DNA from: Chitinophagales bacterium
GTDB taxonomy: Bacteria > Bacteroidota > Bacteroidia > Chitinophagales > Chitinophagaceae
Direction: 5' to 3'
NCBI GenBank assembly: GCA_015655015.1
Contig: JAATFV010000038.1
Span: 1 to 64,000, forward strand
Length of the DNA: 64,000 nt
Shown here: one piece after another, positions 17,541 to 25,672 of the stretch
How the letters are laid out: each line of letters begins with the position of its first letter
How positions within the stretch are numbered: position 1 is the stretch's first letter
Position numbers and translations under genes: made by a program
The notes under the pieces: generated by a model
The model's database searches: none
What the model was told of the DNA's origin: nothing
The model's input: only the letters and a program-made list of their open reading frames with translations

Positions 17541-18122
17541 ATGATTCCTAAAATAAACTGGGATGCCCTGGGCATCACCACCTCCATATTATGCGCTATT
17601 CATTGCGCCATCCTGCCGCTGGTCGTCGCCAGCCTGCCGGTGCTGGGCGTAAATATTGTCCATAACGCCCCTTTTGAATACGGGATGATCGGACTGGCCT
17701 TTGTTGTCGGCACCTGGTCCCTCTCACACGGTTTCCGCAGGCACCACCGCCAATACACCCCCTGGCTGCTCTTTACCGGGGGCATGTTCTTCCTCATAGC
17801 CAAGCAATTATGGCATACCTATGAATTCCGGCTCCTTCCTTTTGCCGTGATCCTGATCATCGTCGCCCATATCCTGAACTTCCGGCTATCGAGGCCGGCA
17901 CATACCCGTCATTCCATCCCCGCTGTTCCTTCACCGTCTTCCCCGCTTTCCACCTCCCCTATGCCCTCAGCGTCGTCGCCACATTCCCTGCCCGCCGCCA
18001 CGTTATCCGCCCCGGTAATCCACCATCCTCCATCGGAACTCCGCCCCGAGGCCTGTCCGGCGGCCCCGGCAGCCCCCACCTGCGCTCCCCGGTCGCCAAA
18101 AGAGAATATTTCCCGATTTTAA
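17541..18122 (+). CDS. MerC-domain membrane protein
   Basis: From ATG 17541 the protein is 193 residues. The first ~120 form four hydrophobic segments with the MerC signature CAIHCAILPL in the first helix, which carries the cysteine pair that in MerC binds mercury. In Bacteroidota, MerC-like proteins occur without mer operons and their substrate is unknown. Residues from about 125 form a cytoplasmic or periplasmic tail very rich in Pro, Ser and Ala, apparently low-complexity. No merR, merA or merT is near. Confidence 0.8.
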   Translation: MIPKINWDALGITTSILCAIHCAILPLVVASLPVLGVNIVHNAPFEYGMIGLAFVVGTWSLSHGFRRHHRQYTPWLLFTGGMFFLIAKQLWHTYEFRLLPFAVILIIVAHILNFRLSRPAHTRHSIPAVPSPSSPLSTSPMPSASSPHSLPAATLSAPVIHHPPSELRPEACPAAPAAPTCAPRSPKENISRF

Positions 18123-18172
18123 AAGCAGGCAGTTCCCCGATTTGCGTAACTTTACACTATAAATGGAGCGTT

Positions 18173-18769
18173 ATGATCAAAACAGGTAATCCGGTTATCA
18201 GTATCTATACCGAAATGACCCCCAATCCGGAAACGATGAAATTCGTTGCCAACAAGTTATTATATCCCGGCAAAAGCATCGACTTCCCAGATGTGGAAGA
18301 GGCTAAGCCTTCCCCGCTGGCAATCGAGCTGTTCGGCTTCCCTTTTATAAAAAGCGTTTTTGTAGCCAGCAACTTCGTAACCCTTACCAAGACTTCCGAT
18401 ACCGATTGGAATGATGTCATTCCCGCTATCCGGCAGTTCCTGAAAGAATATCTCGAAGAAGGCAAACCAGTTATCAATGAAGAGGAGATCGTAGTGGCCA
18501 GCCGGACGGAAGGCAACGCGATCGACGCAGACGATGACGATGTGGTAAAACGTATCAAGGAACTATTGGAAAATTATGTCAAGCCTGCCGTTGAAATGGA
18601 CGGAGGCGCCATACAATTCAAAAGTTACAACGAAGGAGTGGTGAACCTCATGTTACAAGGATCCTGCTCCGGCTGTCCTTCTTCCATGATAACGCTCAAA
18701 GCGGGTATCGAAGGCATGATGAAGCGCATGATCCCCGAAGTAAAAGAAGTCGTGGCAGAAGCGGAATGA
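18173..18769 (+). CDS. NifU-like iron-sulfur carrier (Nfu)
   Basis: The 198-residue protein has an N-terminal Nfu_N domain (about 10-95, YTEMTPNPETMKFVAN) and a C-terminal NifU domain with the cluster-binding C165 and C168 (GSCSGCPSSMITL). Nfu proteins carry assembled 4Fe-4S clusters to target enzymes. Its stop overlaps the pnuC start by 4 bp (ATGA), so translation is probably coupled. The window's cluster enzyme NadA is a plausible client, but this is inference. Confidence 0.93.
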   Translation: MIKTGNPVISIYTEMTPNPETMKFVANKLLYPGKSIDFPDVEEAKPSPLAIELFGFPFIKSVFVASNFVTLTKTSDTDWNDVIPAIRQFLKEYLEEGKPVINEEEIVVASRTEGNAIDADDDDVVKRIKELLENYVKPAVEMDGGAIQFKSYNEGVVNLMLQGSCSGCPSSMITLKAGIEGMMKRMIPEVKEVVAEAE

Positions 18770-19422
18770 GCATACACGAGATCTTTCAGCAGTTCTTCAC
18801 CGACATACAAAATACTTCCTGGCTGGAATTCATAGCCGTGTTCGCAGGCATTCTCAGCGTTTGGCTTAGCCGTAGCGAGAATATCTGGGTCTATCCTACG
18901 GGCCTGATCAACACGGTTATTTATATCTACCTCAGCTTTAAATCCGCTTTATTAGGAGAAGCCAGCGTAAACTTCTACTACACAGTCGTCAGCATCTATG
19001 GCTGGATCCTGTGGGCAAAAAAAGACCAGCAGTTACAGCATGTCCTGCAGATCTCCGGATCATCCGGAAAAGAAGGACTGCGGCAAATCGCTTTTTTCGG
19101 ATTTTTTTACCTGGCCGTCTTTTTCGCATTGTCTTACCTGAAAAAAGACTTTGCCCCGCAAGCCATCCCATGGGCCGATGCCTTCGCCTCCGCTACTGCC
19201 TATACGGGTATGTGGCTCATGGCAAAAAAGAAAATAGAAAGCTGGTATTGGTGGATTGCTACCAATTTTGCTTCTATCCCTCTTTACTTTGTAAAACATT
19301 ACGTCTTTACAAGCGTATATTATCTCGTCTTATTGATCATGGCCATATTCGGATTAATGGAGTGGAGACGCAGGGCAAAAAAATATGTCAAAGATCCAGG
19401 ACAAAAGCTTCCGGCGTTTTAA
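18766..19422 (+). CDS. pnuC: Nicotinamide riboside transporter PnuC
   Basis: The 218-residue membrane protein has about seven hydrophobic helices and the aromatic signature of the PnuC family (VYPTGLINTVIYIYL, FYYTVVSIYGWILW, WYWWIATN). PnuC takes up nicotinamide riboside by facilitated diffusion and depends on a kinase to trap it as NMN. It is in an operon between nfu (4-bp overlap) and a P-loop kinase that fits that role. Confidence 0.92.
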   Translation: MSIHEIFQQFFTDIQNTSWLEFIAVFAGILSVWLSRSENIWVYPTGLINTVIYIYLSFKSALLGEASVNFYYTVVSIYGWILWAKKDQQLQHVLQISGSSGKEGLRQIAFFGFFYLAVFFALSYLKKDFAPQAIPWADAFASATAYTGMWLMAKKKIESWYWWIATNFASIPLYFVKHYVFTSVYYLVLLIMAIFGLMEWRRRAKKYVKDPGQKLPAF

Positions 19423-19963
19423 GCAAAGACCTATGCCGCTTAAGAAAATCGTTATTATCGGGCCGGAATCAACCGGCAAATCAACGCTCTGCGAGCAGCT
19501 CGCCGCTCACTATCACACCGGCTGGGTACCTGAATATGCCAGGGAATACCTCATGACCCATGGGACCGATTACAAATACGAAGATCTGATAGCCATCGCC
19601 CAAGGGCAGTTAGCGCTGGAAGATGCGTATACGGCGCGTTCGAAAAATTTAAAATTGCTGTTTGTCGACACCGACATGTACGTAATGAAAGTATGGAGCG
19701 AATTCGTCTTCGGCAAATGCGAGCCCTGGATCCTGGAGCAGATCCTCCTGCGGAAATACGATGGTTACCTGCTTTGCCGGACAGATCTTCCCTGGACCGC
19801 AGACGAGCTGCGTGAATATCCCGATCCCGTCACCCGGGAAAAACTATTTCATATCTATAAAGATTGCCTCGTCAATCAGGACACTCCCTGGAGCGAGATC
19901 AGCGGACAAGCCGGTCAGCGACTGGAAGGGGCGATAAGGGCCGTCGACAAGCTGATTGCCTGA
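19385..19963 (+). CDS. NadR-like ribosylnicotinamide kinase (P-loop)
   Basis: The Walker A motif is IGPESTGKSTL, followed by VPEYAREYL and a lid segment, as in the kinase half of NadR (AAA_28 family). The NadR regulator and adenylyltransferase domains are absent. The ATG at 19385 overlaps pnuC by 38 bp; a second ATG at 19433, 10 bp after the pnuC stop, would give a 176-residue protein that begins at the kinase fold and is equally likely. Coupling to pnuC supports phosphorylation of imported nicotinamide riboside to NMN. Confidence 0.88.
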   Translation: MSKIQDKSFRRFKQRPMPLKKIVIIGPESTGKSTLCEQLAAHYHTGWVPEYAREYLMTHGTDYKYEDLIAIAQGQLALEDAYTARSKNLKLLFVDTDMYVMKVWSEFVFGKCEPWILEQILLRKYDGYLLCRTDLPWTADELREYPDPVTREKLFHIYKDCLVNQDTPWSEISGQAGQRLEGAIRAVDKLIA

Positions 19964-19990
19964 CCCTGCCGGCAAGTCAATCGCATGAAA

Positions 19991-20692
19991 CTATTGCAAT
20001 AATTTCTGGATATCGGGATCATCCTGAAGATGGCTCATCTGCACCAGTATCCACGGATAACGGCCAGCTACATGTTTCGACAAAGGTTTGATCGTAAAAA
20101 GCTTCGGATTGGGCAGACAGGCTGCAATCTCAGCGGCCTCCTGCCGGGATAGATTTTTTGCAGGCTTGGAGAAGTAATAATGAGCCGCCGCCTCGATGCC
20201 ATAAACGCCCTTGCCCATTTCACTCACATTCAGGTACATCTCCAGGATCCTTTTTTTTCCCCAGATCCATTCGATCATAAACGTAAAATAAATTTCCATC
20301 GCCTTCCGGATCCAGCTCCTGCCCTGCCAGAGAAAAACGTTCTTGGCTACCTGCTGACTGATCGTGCTGGCCCCATGCAGCGATTTGCTCTTCTGGTTAT
20401 GCTTCATCGCCTTCTCAATGGATTTGAAATCAAATCCGTCATGATCCGGGAACAGCTGGTCTTCCGAACAGATAACAGCCAGTTTTGCATACGGAGAGAT
20501 ATTTTTCATGCCTATATAGTCACGATGAAGCCCTTCCCCCCTCAATACACTGCCTATTTGCGTGAGCGTAATCGGAGGATTGACCCACTTCAACAGGAGT
20601 ATATAAAATAGCTGGAAAAAAAATAAGAAGATGAAAACGCGTTTGAGCACTCGCCAAATACGGGGGATCAGTCCTTTTGTGTTAACAGCCAT
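19991..20692 (-). CDS. mtgA: Monofunctional peptidoglycan glycosyltransferase
   Basis: The 233-residue protein has one N-terminal membrane helix (about 17-36) and a GT51 transglycosylase domain with catalytic E77 in SEDQLFPDHDG, and the motifs GASTISQQVAKNVFLW and RKAMEIYFTFMIE. It polymerises lipid II into glycan strands at the outer face of the inner membrane and lacks the transpeptidase domain of class A PBPs. It lies tail-to-tail with the kinase gene, 27 bp apart. Confidence 0.95.
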   Translation of the reverse strand: MAVNTKGLIPRIWRVLKRVFIFLFFFQLFYILLLKWVNPPITLTQIGSVLRGEGLHRDYIGMKNISPYAKLAVICSEDQLFPDHDGFDFKSIEKAMKHNQKSKSLHGASTISQQVAKNVFLWQGRSWIRKAMEIYFTFMIEWIWGKKRILEMYLNVSEMGKGVYGIEAAAHYYFSKPAKNLSRQEAAEIAACLPNPKLFTIKPLSKHVAGRYPWILVQMSHLQDDPDIQKLLQ

Positions 20693-20742
20693 TCAGTTGT
20701 TTTACGCTTGCAATATACTGACTGTCTATAAACGTATGTTGC

Positions 20743-21240
20743 CTATTTTTTATTGGAAGCCCTGATCACCAGGTAATCAAGCTTGAATTTCCTCCCGATG
20801 GGGTAGTTCTTTACCCGGGTCTTTGTCAGCAAATAACCCACCACCACTAACGCTGCACCGGTGGCCAGGCCGGAAGCCGTATACCAGTCTTTCGACTTAT
20901 CCCCCCGGTACAGGCCATTCACAGCACCCAGCACAAAAATCCCTCCCCCGGCCACCATCATCCCGGCAGGCAGCACCGTATTGTAGAAATGGAGGTCCGT
21001 CTTTTTGATAGCAGCAATCTCCTTATAATCAAAGGGCAGCCCGTTAATATAAACGGTATCATTACGCATATCGGTAATATTCCCCTCAAACCACTGATTA
21101 TAGGTCGTCTTCATCGTCAGCTCGCTGCCAACGGTATAACTTCTCACCTCCCACCCCCTTTTCTTTAGCACCAGGACATCTGTCTGGGCTTTCGTAAAAA
21201 AAGGTAGAAAGAAAAATAGTAATATGAGAAATTTATTCAT
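20743..21240 (-). CDS. Unknown exported protein with a C-terminal membrane helix
   Basis: I do not recognise this ~165-residue protein. Start ATG 21240 gives a clear signal peptide (MNKFLILLFFFLPFFTKAQ); an upstream in-frame ATG at 21264 would add 8 residues. After it comes a short beta-rich domain (VLVLKKRGWEVRSYTVGSEL to YKEIAAIKKTDL), then a Gly/Ala-rich hydrophobic stretch (about 95-145). The pattern is like small Bacteroidota envelope proteins of unknown role. It lies between mtgA and a palindromic element, with the LysE gene upstream on the same strand. Confidence 0.6.
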   Translation of the reverse strand: MNKFLILLFFFLPFFTKAQTDVLVLKKRGWEVRSYTVGSELTMKTTYNQWFEGNITDMRNDTVYINGLPFDYKEIAAIKKTDLHFYNTVLPAGMMVAGGGIFVLGAVNGLYRGDKSKDWYTASGLATGAALVVVGYLLTKTRVKNYPIGRKFKLDYLVIRASNKK

Positions 21241-21265
21241 GAGAAATGAGAATATGCTAATCAAA

Positions 21266-21449
21266 CTCGTAACCTTCGCTTCACCGGTCGGTCAAACGCC
21301 TGCGGCGTCTTTCAGCGAATGCCGGAACAGTAGACTGTCCGCCATTCCAATCTAATGTCTGCAGAACTTCGTCAGAGCGACATTTAGTCGCTCTTTCTCG
21401 TTCGTAACCTTCACTCCGCTCGGTTAGGACAAAACGCTTCCAGCGTTTT
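21266..21449. repeat. Palindromic element, copy D with a truncated second copy
   Basis: First a truncated tail (21266-21313: CTCGTAACCTTCGCT, then ACGCC-tgc-GGCGT). Next an imperfect palindrome around 21317-21347 (GAATGCCGGAACAG / CTGTCCGCCATTC). Then a full core from 21351 (TCTAATGTCTGCAGAACTTC) with stem AGAGCG (21374-21379) / CGCTCT (21389-21394), AACC/GGTT arms, and the final hairpin AAAACGCT-tcc-AGCGTTTT (21431-21449). The final hairpin contains the stop codon of the LysE gene. The stem AGAGCG/CGCTCT replaces AAAGCG/CGCTTT of copy C, a paired change. Confidence 0.7.
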
Positions 21450-22086
21450 AGTGCTTCTTTACAAAAAAGATCGCTCCCCATAAAAGGACGATCCCAAATC
21501 CGATCAGGATGGTCCCTGAGATCTTATTGATAATGGAAAGCGCTCGTAAGGTAAGACGGCTCCGCAGCTTGCCGGCCATCATGACTTTCCCCACATCTGC
21601 GCCCATATTCACCAATAGACATACGGAAAAAATGACAATACGTTCCTGCAGGGTATGGGTAAGTGAAAGCACCGTAGCATTTCCCAGCCAGAAGAGGATA
21701 ACGCCCGGATTAAGGGTATTGATGATAAATCCGGATGCAAAGATCCTGGCCATATCCCGTTTGCGGAACCGGGGAGCGTTACCTTCCGCGTCTGTAGCCA
21801 GGTGTACTTTCTTAAAAAAAACAAAGTAAATGCCCATGGCGATCAGAAAGGTGCTGCCGCCATAGGCGATGGTCTTTGTATGCGCCAGTAACTGGGAAAC
21901 AAGCTCCGTGAGCGTATTGCTGAGCACGACCAGCAGGATATCGCTGACCCATACTCCGACAACAAAGCTAAAGCCTCCTTTATGGCCGTTATTCAGGCTT
22001 TGCTTGATAATAGTAAAAATAATAGGCCCCACCGATAAGGCAAGAACGAAACCAAGTGCCAATCCTTTCAATACGGCCTCCATCAT
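21448..22086 (-). CDS. LysE/RhtB-family amino-acid exporter
   Basis: The 212-residue protein has six hydrophobic segments and the N-terminal LysE signature (GLALGFVLALSVGPIIFTII), and the NTLNPGVILFW motif near the middle. Members export amino acids or related small molecules; the substrate here cannot be told. The gene ends inside the terminal hairpin of palindromic element D, which probably terminates its transcript. GH3 and GT2 genes lie upstream on the same strand. Confidence 0.88.
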   Translation of the reverse strand: MMEAVLKGLALGFVLALSVGPIIFTIIKQSLNNGHKGGFSFVVGVWVSDILLVVLSNTLTELVSQLLAHTKTIAYGGSTFLIAMGIYFVFFKKVHLATDAEGNAPRFRKRDMARIFASGFIINTLNPGVILFWLGNATVLSLTHTLQERIVIFSVCLLVNMGADVGKVMMAGKLRSRLTLRALSIINKISGTILIGFGIVLLWGAIFFVKKH

Positions 22087-22126
22087 AACAAATGATTTTC
22101 AGCTGCCGGTTGCTGGCTCAGCAAAC

Positions 22127-23653
22127 CTATATACTCCCGGTGTCCAGGAATTTTTGCCAGTCCTGCAGCATTTTACCTTTGAGCACCCTGGGAAACTTGT
22201 GTTGGCCGCCGATCTTTCCTTTTAGCCGCATGAATTCCATGAATTTCTCTTCCGGTAAAACGGTTACATATATATCTTTCAATGCGCTGCTTCTTTCCAC
22301 AGCATAGTCGTCATTTAATTCTTTCAGCTTGTCGTCGATCTTCTGCCGGAGAACGGCCAGGTCCACCTGGTCGTCACTGGCCAACCACCATTGATGAGCA
22401 AAGAACAGGCCATGGGGAACTCCGGCCACCGTAAACTCCGGAAGAGAAATATTCATCTCCTCACTGGCCAGCTGCACCGCCTTATTCATGTTGTCTACGC
22501 TGAGATGCTCCCCTACCAGGCTCAGGAAATGTTTGGTCCGGCCGGTAATAATGATCTCGCAGCGCTCTTTGTCCACAAAACGAACGGTATCACCGATCAG
22601 GTAACGCCAGGCCCCGGCACTGGTGCTAAGCAGGATCGCATAGTCTTTCCCTTCCTCCACTTCGTGGATCATATAGGCTTCCGGATTTGCTACCAGGTTG
22701 CCATCCGGGTCAAAATTCTTATTGTCGAATGGTACGAACTCCAGGAAAATATGCTGATTGGTCACCAGGCGCATCCCCTTGGAATATTGAAGGTCCTGGT
22801 AAGCGATAAACCCTTCAGAGGCAAGATAGGTCTCGATATACGTTATTGGTTTCCCCAATAATTTCTCAAATCCCTTCTTATAGGGCTCAAAAGACACACC
22901 GCCGTGTACAAAAAACCCCAGATTGGGCCAGATCTCATGAATATTGTTCAGCTTGTAATGCTCGATCACCTTCTCCATGCACATCTGTATCCACCCCGGT
23001 ACGCCTACTAAAAAACCGATATCCCATTCCGGGGCCTGCTTTACCACTTCCTCCAGCTTTTTCGCCCAATCCGTAGTCCGGGCGATCTTTTTGCCGGGCT
23101 TATAAAATGGCTGGAACCAGAATGGCACTTTACGGGCTGTGATACCGCTAAGATCGCCGGAATAGTAACCCGATCCCTTTTGAAGGCTGGTGCTGCCTCC
23201 GATCATTAGCCAGCCTTTTCCGATACTTTTTACAGGAATATCATGATAGTTCCTCAGGGTGAGCAATTGCTTGATCATCACAATGCGATTGCCCCGCAGC
23301 AGATCGTTGGTGATGGGTATATGTTTGCTGCCAGCCTCCGAAGTGCCGGAGGACAGCGCATAATATTTAATTTTCCCAGGCCAGCAGACATCGGATTTTC
23401 CTTCCAGGGTCTTATCCCACCAGCCCGCATAGATCTTGCTATAGTCAAAAGTGGGCACCATCTCCTGGAATTTTTTTCCCGGATGTTTGCTCATCAGAAT
23501 TTCATCAAAACGATATTGCTGACCGAATTCAGTGAACCTCGCTTTTTTGAGGAGTTTTCTCAATACCCGTAACTGTTGCCGCCGGGGAGATTTCTGGGGC
23601 AATCGTAACGCTTTTGCCAACGATTTGGGTAATTGAATTTCAATCAACGCCAT
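22127..23653 (-). CDS. GH3-family acyl-adenylating enzyme
   Basis: The 508-residue protein belongs to the GH3 (auxin-responsive) family of the ANL adenylating superfamily. It shows the ATP-binding motif LSSGTSEAGSKHIPIT, the Y-x-x-SEGF motif (TYLASEGFIAYQD) and the hinge region YLIGDTVRF to GRTKHFLSLVGEHLS. Plant members conjugate amino acids to acyl hormones; the bacterial substrate is unknown. A TAATTTTG box on this strand (23682-23689) lies about 28 bp upstream of the start. It is followed after 40 bp by the LysE gene, so the two may act together, for instance making and exporting an amino-acid conjugate (inference). Confidence 0.9.
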   Translation of the reverse strand: MALIEIQLPKSLAKALRLPQKSPRRQQLRVLRKLLKKARFTEFGQQYRFDEILMSKHPGKKFQEMVPTFDYSKIYAGWWDKTLEGKSDVCWPGKIKYYALSSGTSEAGSKHIPITNDLLRGNRIVMIKQLLTLRNYHDIPVKSIGKGWLMIGGSTSLQKGSGYYSGDLSGITARKVPFWFQPFYKPGKKIARTTDWAKKLEEVVKQAPEWDIGFLVGVPGWIQMCMEKVIEHYKLNNIHEIWPNLGFFVHGGVSFEPYKKGFEKLLGKPITYIETYLASEGFIAYQDLQYSKGMRLVTNQHIFLEFVPFDNKNFDPDGNLVANPEAYMIHEVEEGKDYAILLSTSAGAWRYLIGDTVRFVDKERCEIIITGRTKHFLSLVGEHLSVDNMNKAVQLASEEMNISLPEFTVAGVPHGLFFAHQWWLASDDQVDLAVLRQKIDDKLKELNDDYAVERSSALKDIYVTVLPEEKFMEFMRLKGKIGGQHKFPRVLKGKMLQDWQKFLDTGSI

Positions 23654-23753
23654 TGAGTAACAGGTGCCGTTTGGTTGCGGCCAAAATTAAGGTTTTGAAA
23701 GCGTATTTTTATCACATTTATTTAGGAATGGCTGGAGGGCCGGCACTAAATTT

Positions 23754-25166
23754 CTAAGAGTGCCTCTCCGACACATTCAATATGATCGTTTGCCCCCGCT
23801 CCTCTTTCGAATGACTTCCAACAGCAGATTCACTTTCCCCTGCATGGATCTTGAAGGAAACCCCCTGCCGGAGTTTTTGCAGGGCGGTTATACAATCCGA
23901 AAAGGAAAAGACCGGGCCTTCGCAAAAAATGATCTCGTCCGCCTGCTGCAGGTCCGGTACCAGCAACCTCTCCCCCTGAGAAGATAGGCAGGCTGTCAGC
24001 CGCGCCACGCCTGCCGGATCGCCCGTCACGCCGGTCTTATTTCTTTTCAGGACCGGAGATCTTCCTTCCTGGCCCGGAGGTTTATCGCCGACATTCCCAA
24101 GGTCCGGTCCTTTGCGGTCCGACCCATTCGACCCATTGCCTGCCCCATGGTCCAAACGCTCATCCGGGTGATCCAGCCGCACACCCTGACGGCTGGTTCC
24201 GCGGAACCAATTTACCACCGCCGTTACACCGGCCCTCAGCCAGATAGCCACCTCCATGAAGATATTGAACAGCGCCGATAAGCCCCCGCTGGAATGTTTG
24301 CGGCGGAACTGGCTCATGGCTTTATAAAACAGCTTTACATACCTTATATCTTTTTGGGTGCTCTCCCCCTTAAAATGAAGAATGGTGGTGTCGGCGATGT
24401 AGTAATTCGTATACCCGGCCTGTTCGATCCGGTAGCTCAGATCAATATCTTCTGCATACATAAAAAACTGTTCATCGAAGCTGCCTGCCTTATCCAAAAC
24501 GTCCCTCCGCACCCACATACAGGCGCCGGACAAAATGGGCGCCGGATGATTCCCGGCAGGAGATAAATGGCCCAGATAATATTCCGCCAGGAGACGGGAA
24601 TGAGGGAACAGCGCCGTCAATCCCACTAATTTGCAAAAAGCCACCCAGGGAGATGGAAAGCCCCGCCGGGATTCCTTCAAAAACCGGCCACTGCCATCTA
24701 TCATGCGCACCCCCGCTGCACCCGCCCCGGGATTAGCTTCCATAAAAGAGAGACAAACCTTGAAATAGTCTTCCGGGAGAATGGTATCGGGGTTCAGGAA
24801 CAGGACATGTTTTCCCCTGGCCTCCCGCAATGCCTGGTTATTGGCCCTGGCAAATCCCTGATTCTCCTCATTGACAAGGAACCGTACCCGGGGAAATTTA
24901 GGCCGGAGGTATTCTATACTGCCGTCCGAAGAATGGTTGTCCACTACAAAGATCTCCGTTTCAAGATCGTGGGTTTGCCAATCCGCTCCCCCTGTCAACG
25001 CATGGCTGGCATTCCCTGCAGTCAATCCACCGTTTACCCCTTCGAAGGACGATTCGTCCCTTCCCATCCGGCGATCAAGCTCCAGCAACGCCTTCTCCAC
25101 CGAAAAAAGGCACTGTTCCAGGAAATACTTCACCTTGTAATTAACGATAATGACGGAGAGGATCAT
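23754..25166 (-). CDS. Family 2 glycosyltransferase with C-terminal extension
   Basis: The 470-residue GT-A enzyme begins MILSVIIVNYKVKYFLEQCL. It has the nucleotide-sugar motif VVDNHSSDGS, the NPDT acidic site (HVLFLNPDTILPEDY) and the acceptor-site region AEDIDLSYRIEQAGY. This is the rhamnosyltransferase-like subgroup, used in cell-surface polysaccharide synthesis. Two oddities: an extra ~28-residue segment between the first strand/helix and VVDN (about 34-62), and a ~130-residue C-terminal extension. The extension ends in a conserved-looking piece (DEIIFCEGPVFSFSDCI, SAVGSHSKEERGQTI) seen in Bacteroidota homologues, preceded by an Asp/Gly/Asn-rich low-complexity linker. Confidence 0.88.
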   Translation of the reverse strand: MILSVIIVNYKVKYFLEQCLFSVEKALLELDRRMGRDESSFEGVNGGLTAGNASHALTGGADWQTHDLETEIFVVDNHSSDGSIEYLRPKFPRVRFLVNEENQGFARANNQALREARGKHVLFLNPDTILPEDYFKVCLSFMEANPGAGAAGVRMIDGSGRFLKESRRGFPSPWVAFCKLVGLTALFPHSRLLAEYYLGHLSPAGNHPAPILSGACMWVRRDVLDKAGSFDEQFFMYAEDIDLSYRIEQAGYTNYYIADTTILHFKGESTQKDIRYVKLFYKAMSQFRRKHSSGGLSALFNIFMEVAIWLRAGVTAVVNWFRGTSRQGVRLDHPDERLDHGAGNGSNGSDRKGPDLGNVGDKPPGQEGRSPVLKRNKTGVTGDPAGVARLTACLSSQGERLLVPDLQQADEIIFCEGPVFSFSDCITALQKLRQGVSFKIHAGESESAVGSHSKEERGQTIILNVSERHS

Positions 25167-25288
25167 GTAAGTTATTGGGTCTGCGAAGTAAGCCTTTTTG
25201 CCCGATCAGGCAAAATGTTACCGATCAGGCAAAATGTTAAAAACCCCCTTATAACCGGTAAAAGCCTGGTCGTCTGATTAAAAATTGA

Positions 25289-25311
25289 TATATTTGCATT
25301 TATCAATGCAA
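25289..25311 (+). promoter_or_regulatory. ArsR promoter with overlapping palindromic operator
   Basis: TATATTTG (25289-25296) is the -7 box. It overlaps the palindrome TTGCATT-tatc-AATGCAA (25294-25311), which ends 5 bp before the GTG start. The position fits an autoregulatory operator. Confidence 0.6.
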
Positions 25312-25315
25312 TATT

Positions 25316-25597
25316 GTGACACTGACATTTAAACAAATCGAAAAAATCTCGAAGGCGCTGGGCGACATGAACCGCCTGAAGATCCTGAACTACCTTTCCG
25401 ATAAGGGAGGCTGCGGGGAGTGCTCGGATTTGGGAGACGTAGTAGACCTGGCACAGCCGTCTATCTCCCATCATATAAAGATCCTGACGGACGCCGGGCT
25501 GATCGACAGCGAGAAAGAAGGGCGGAATCTCCGGTATACGCTCAACAAAGACGTGCTGACGGATTATATCCGGGGATTGGAGGGGTTCAAGCCTTAA
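25316..25597 (+). CDS. ArsR/SmtB-type transcriptional repressor
   Basis: The 93-residue winged-helix protein starts at GTG 25316. ALGDMNRLKILNYL is the ArsR hallmark and LAQPSISHHIKILTDAGLI the recognition helix, followed by a wing (SEKEGRNLRYTL). A CxxxC-like pair (GGCGECSDLG) precedes the recognition helix; whether it binds metal is uncertain. The palindrome over its promoter suggests autorepression. No metal exporter follows; the next gene, a phosphatase, has its own promoter. Confidence 0.9.
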   Translation: MTLTFKQIEKISKALGDMNRLKILNYLSDKGGCGECSDLGDVVDLAQPSISHHIKILTDAGLIDSEKEGRNLRYTLNKDVLTDYIRGLEGFKP

Positions 25598-25636
25598 TAT
25601 TGGCAGAACTTCGGTCCTGGCCCCACCGCTTAAAAA

Positions 25637-25668
25637 TTTCCCCATCGAGGCCGATCCGCCTATCTTTG
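25637..25668 (+). promoter_or_regulatory. Promoter of the inositol-phosphatase gene
   Basis: TTTC (25637-25640), a 20-nt spacer and TATCTTTG (25661-25668), ending 4 nt before the ATG at 25673, which predicts a leaderless transcript. Confidence 0.5.
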
Positions 25669-25672
25669 CGCC

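Noticed and set aside
21281..21481. 66-codon minus-strand frame
   Set aside because: It lies entirely on palindromic element D; the protein sequence is only the translation of the repeat, and similar translations arise from copy C.
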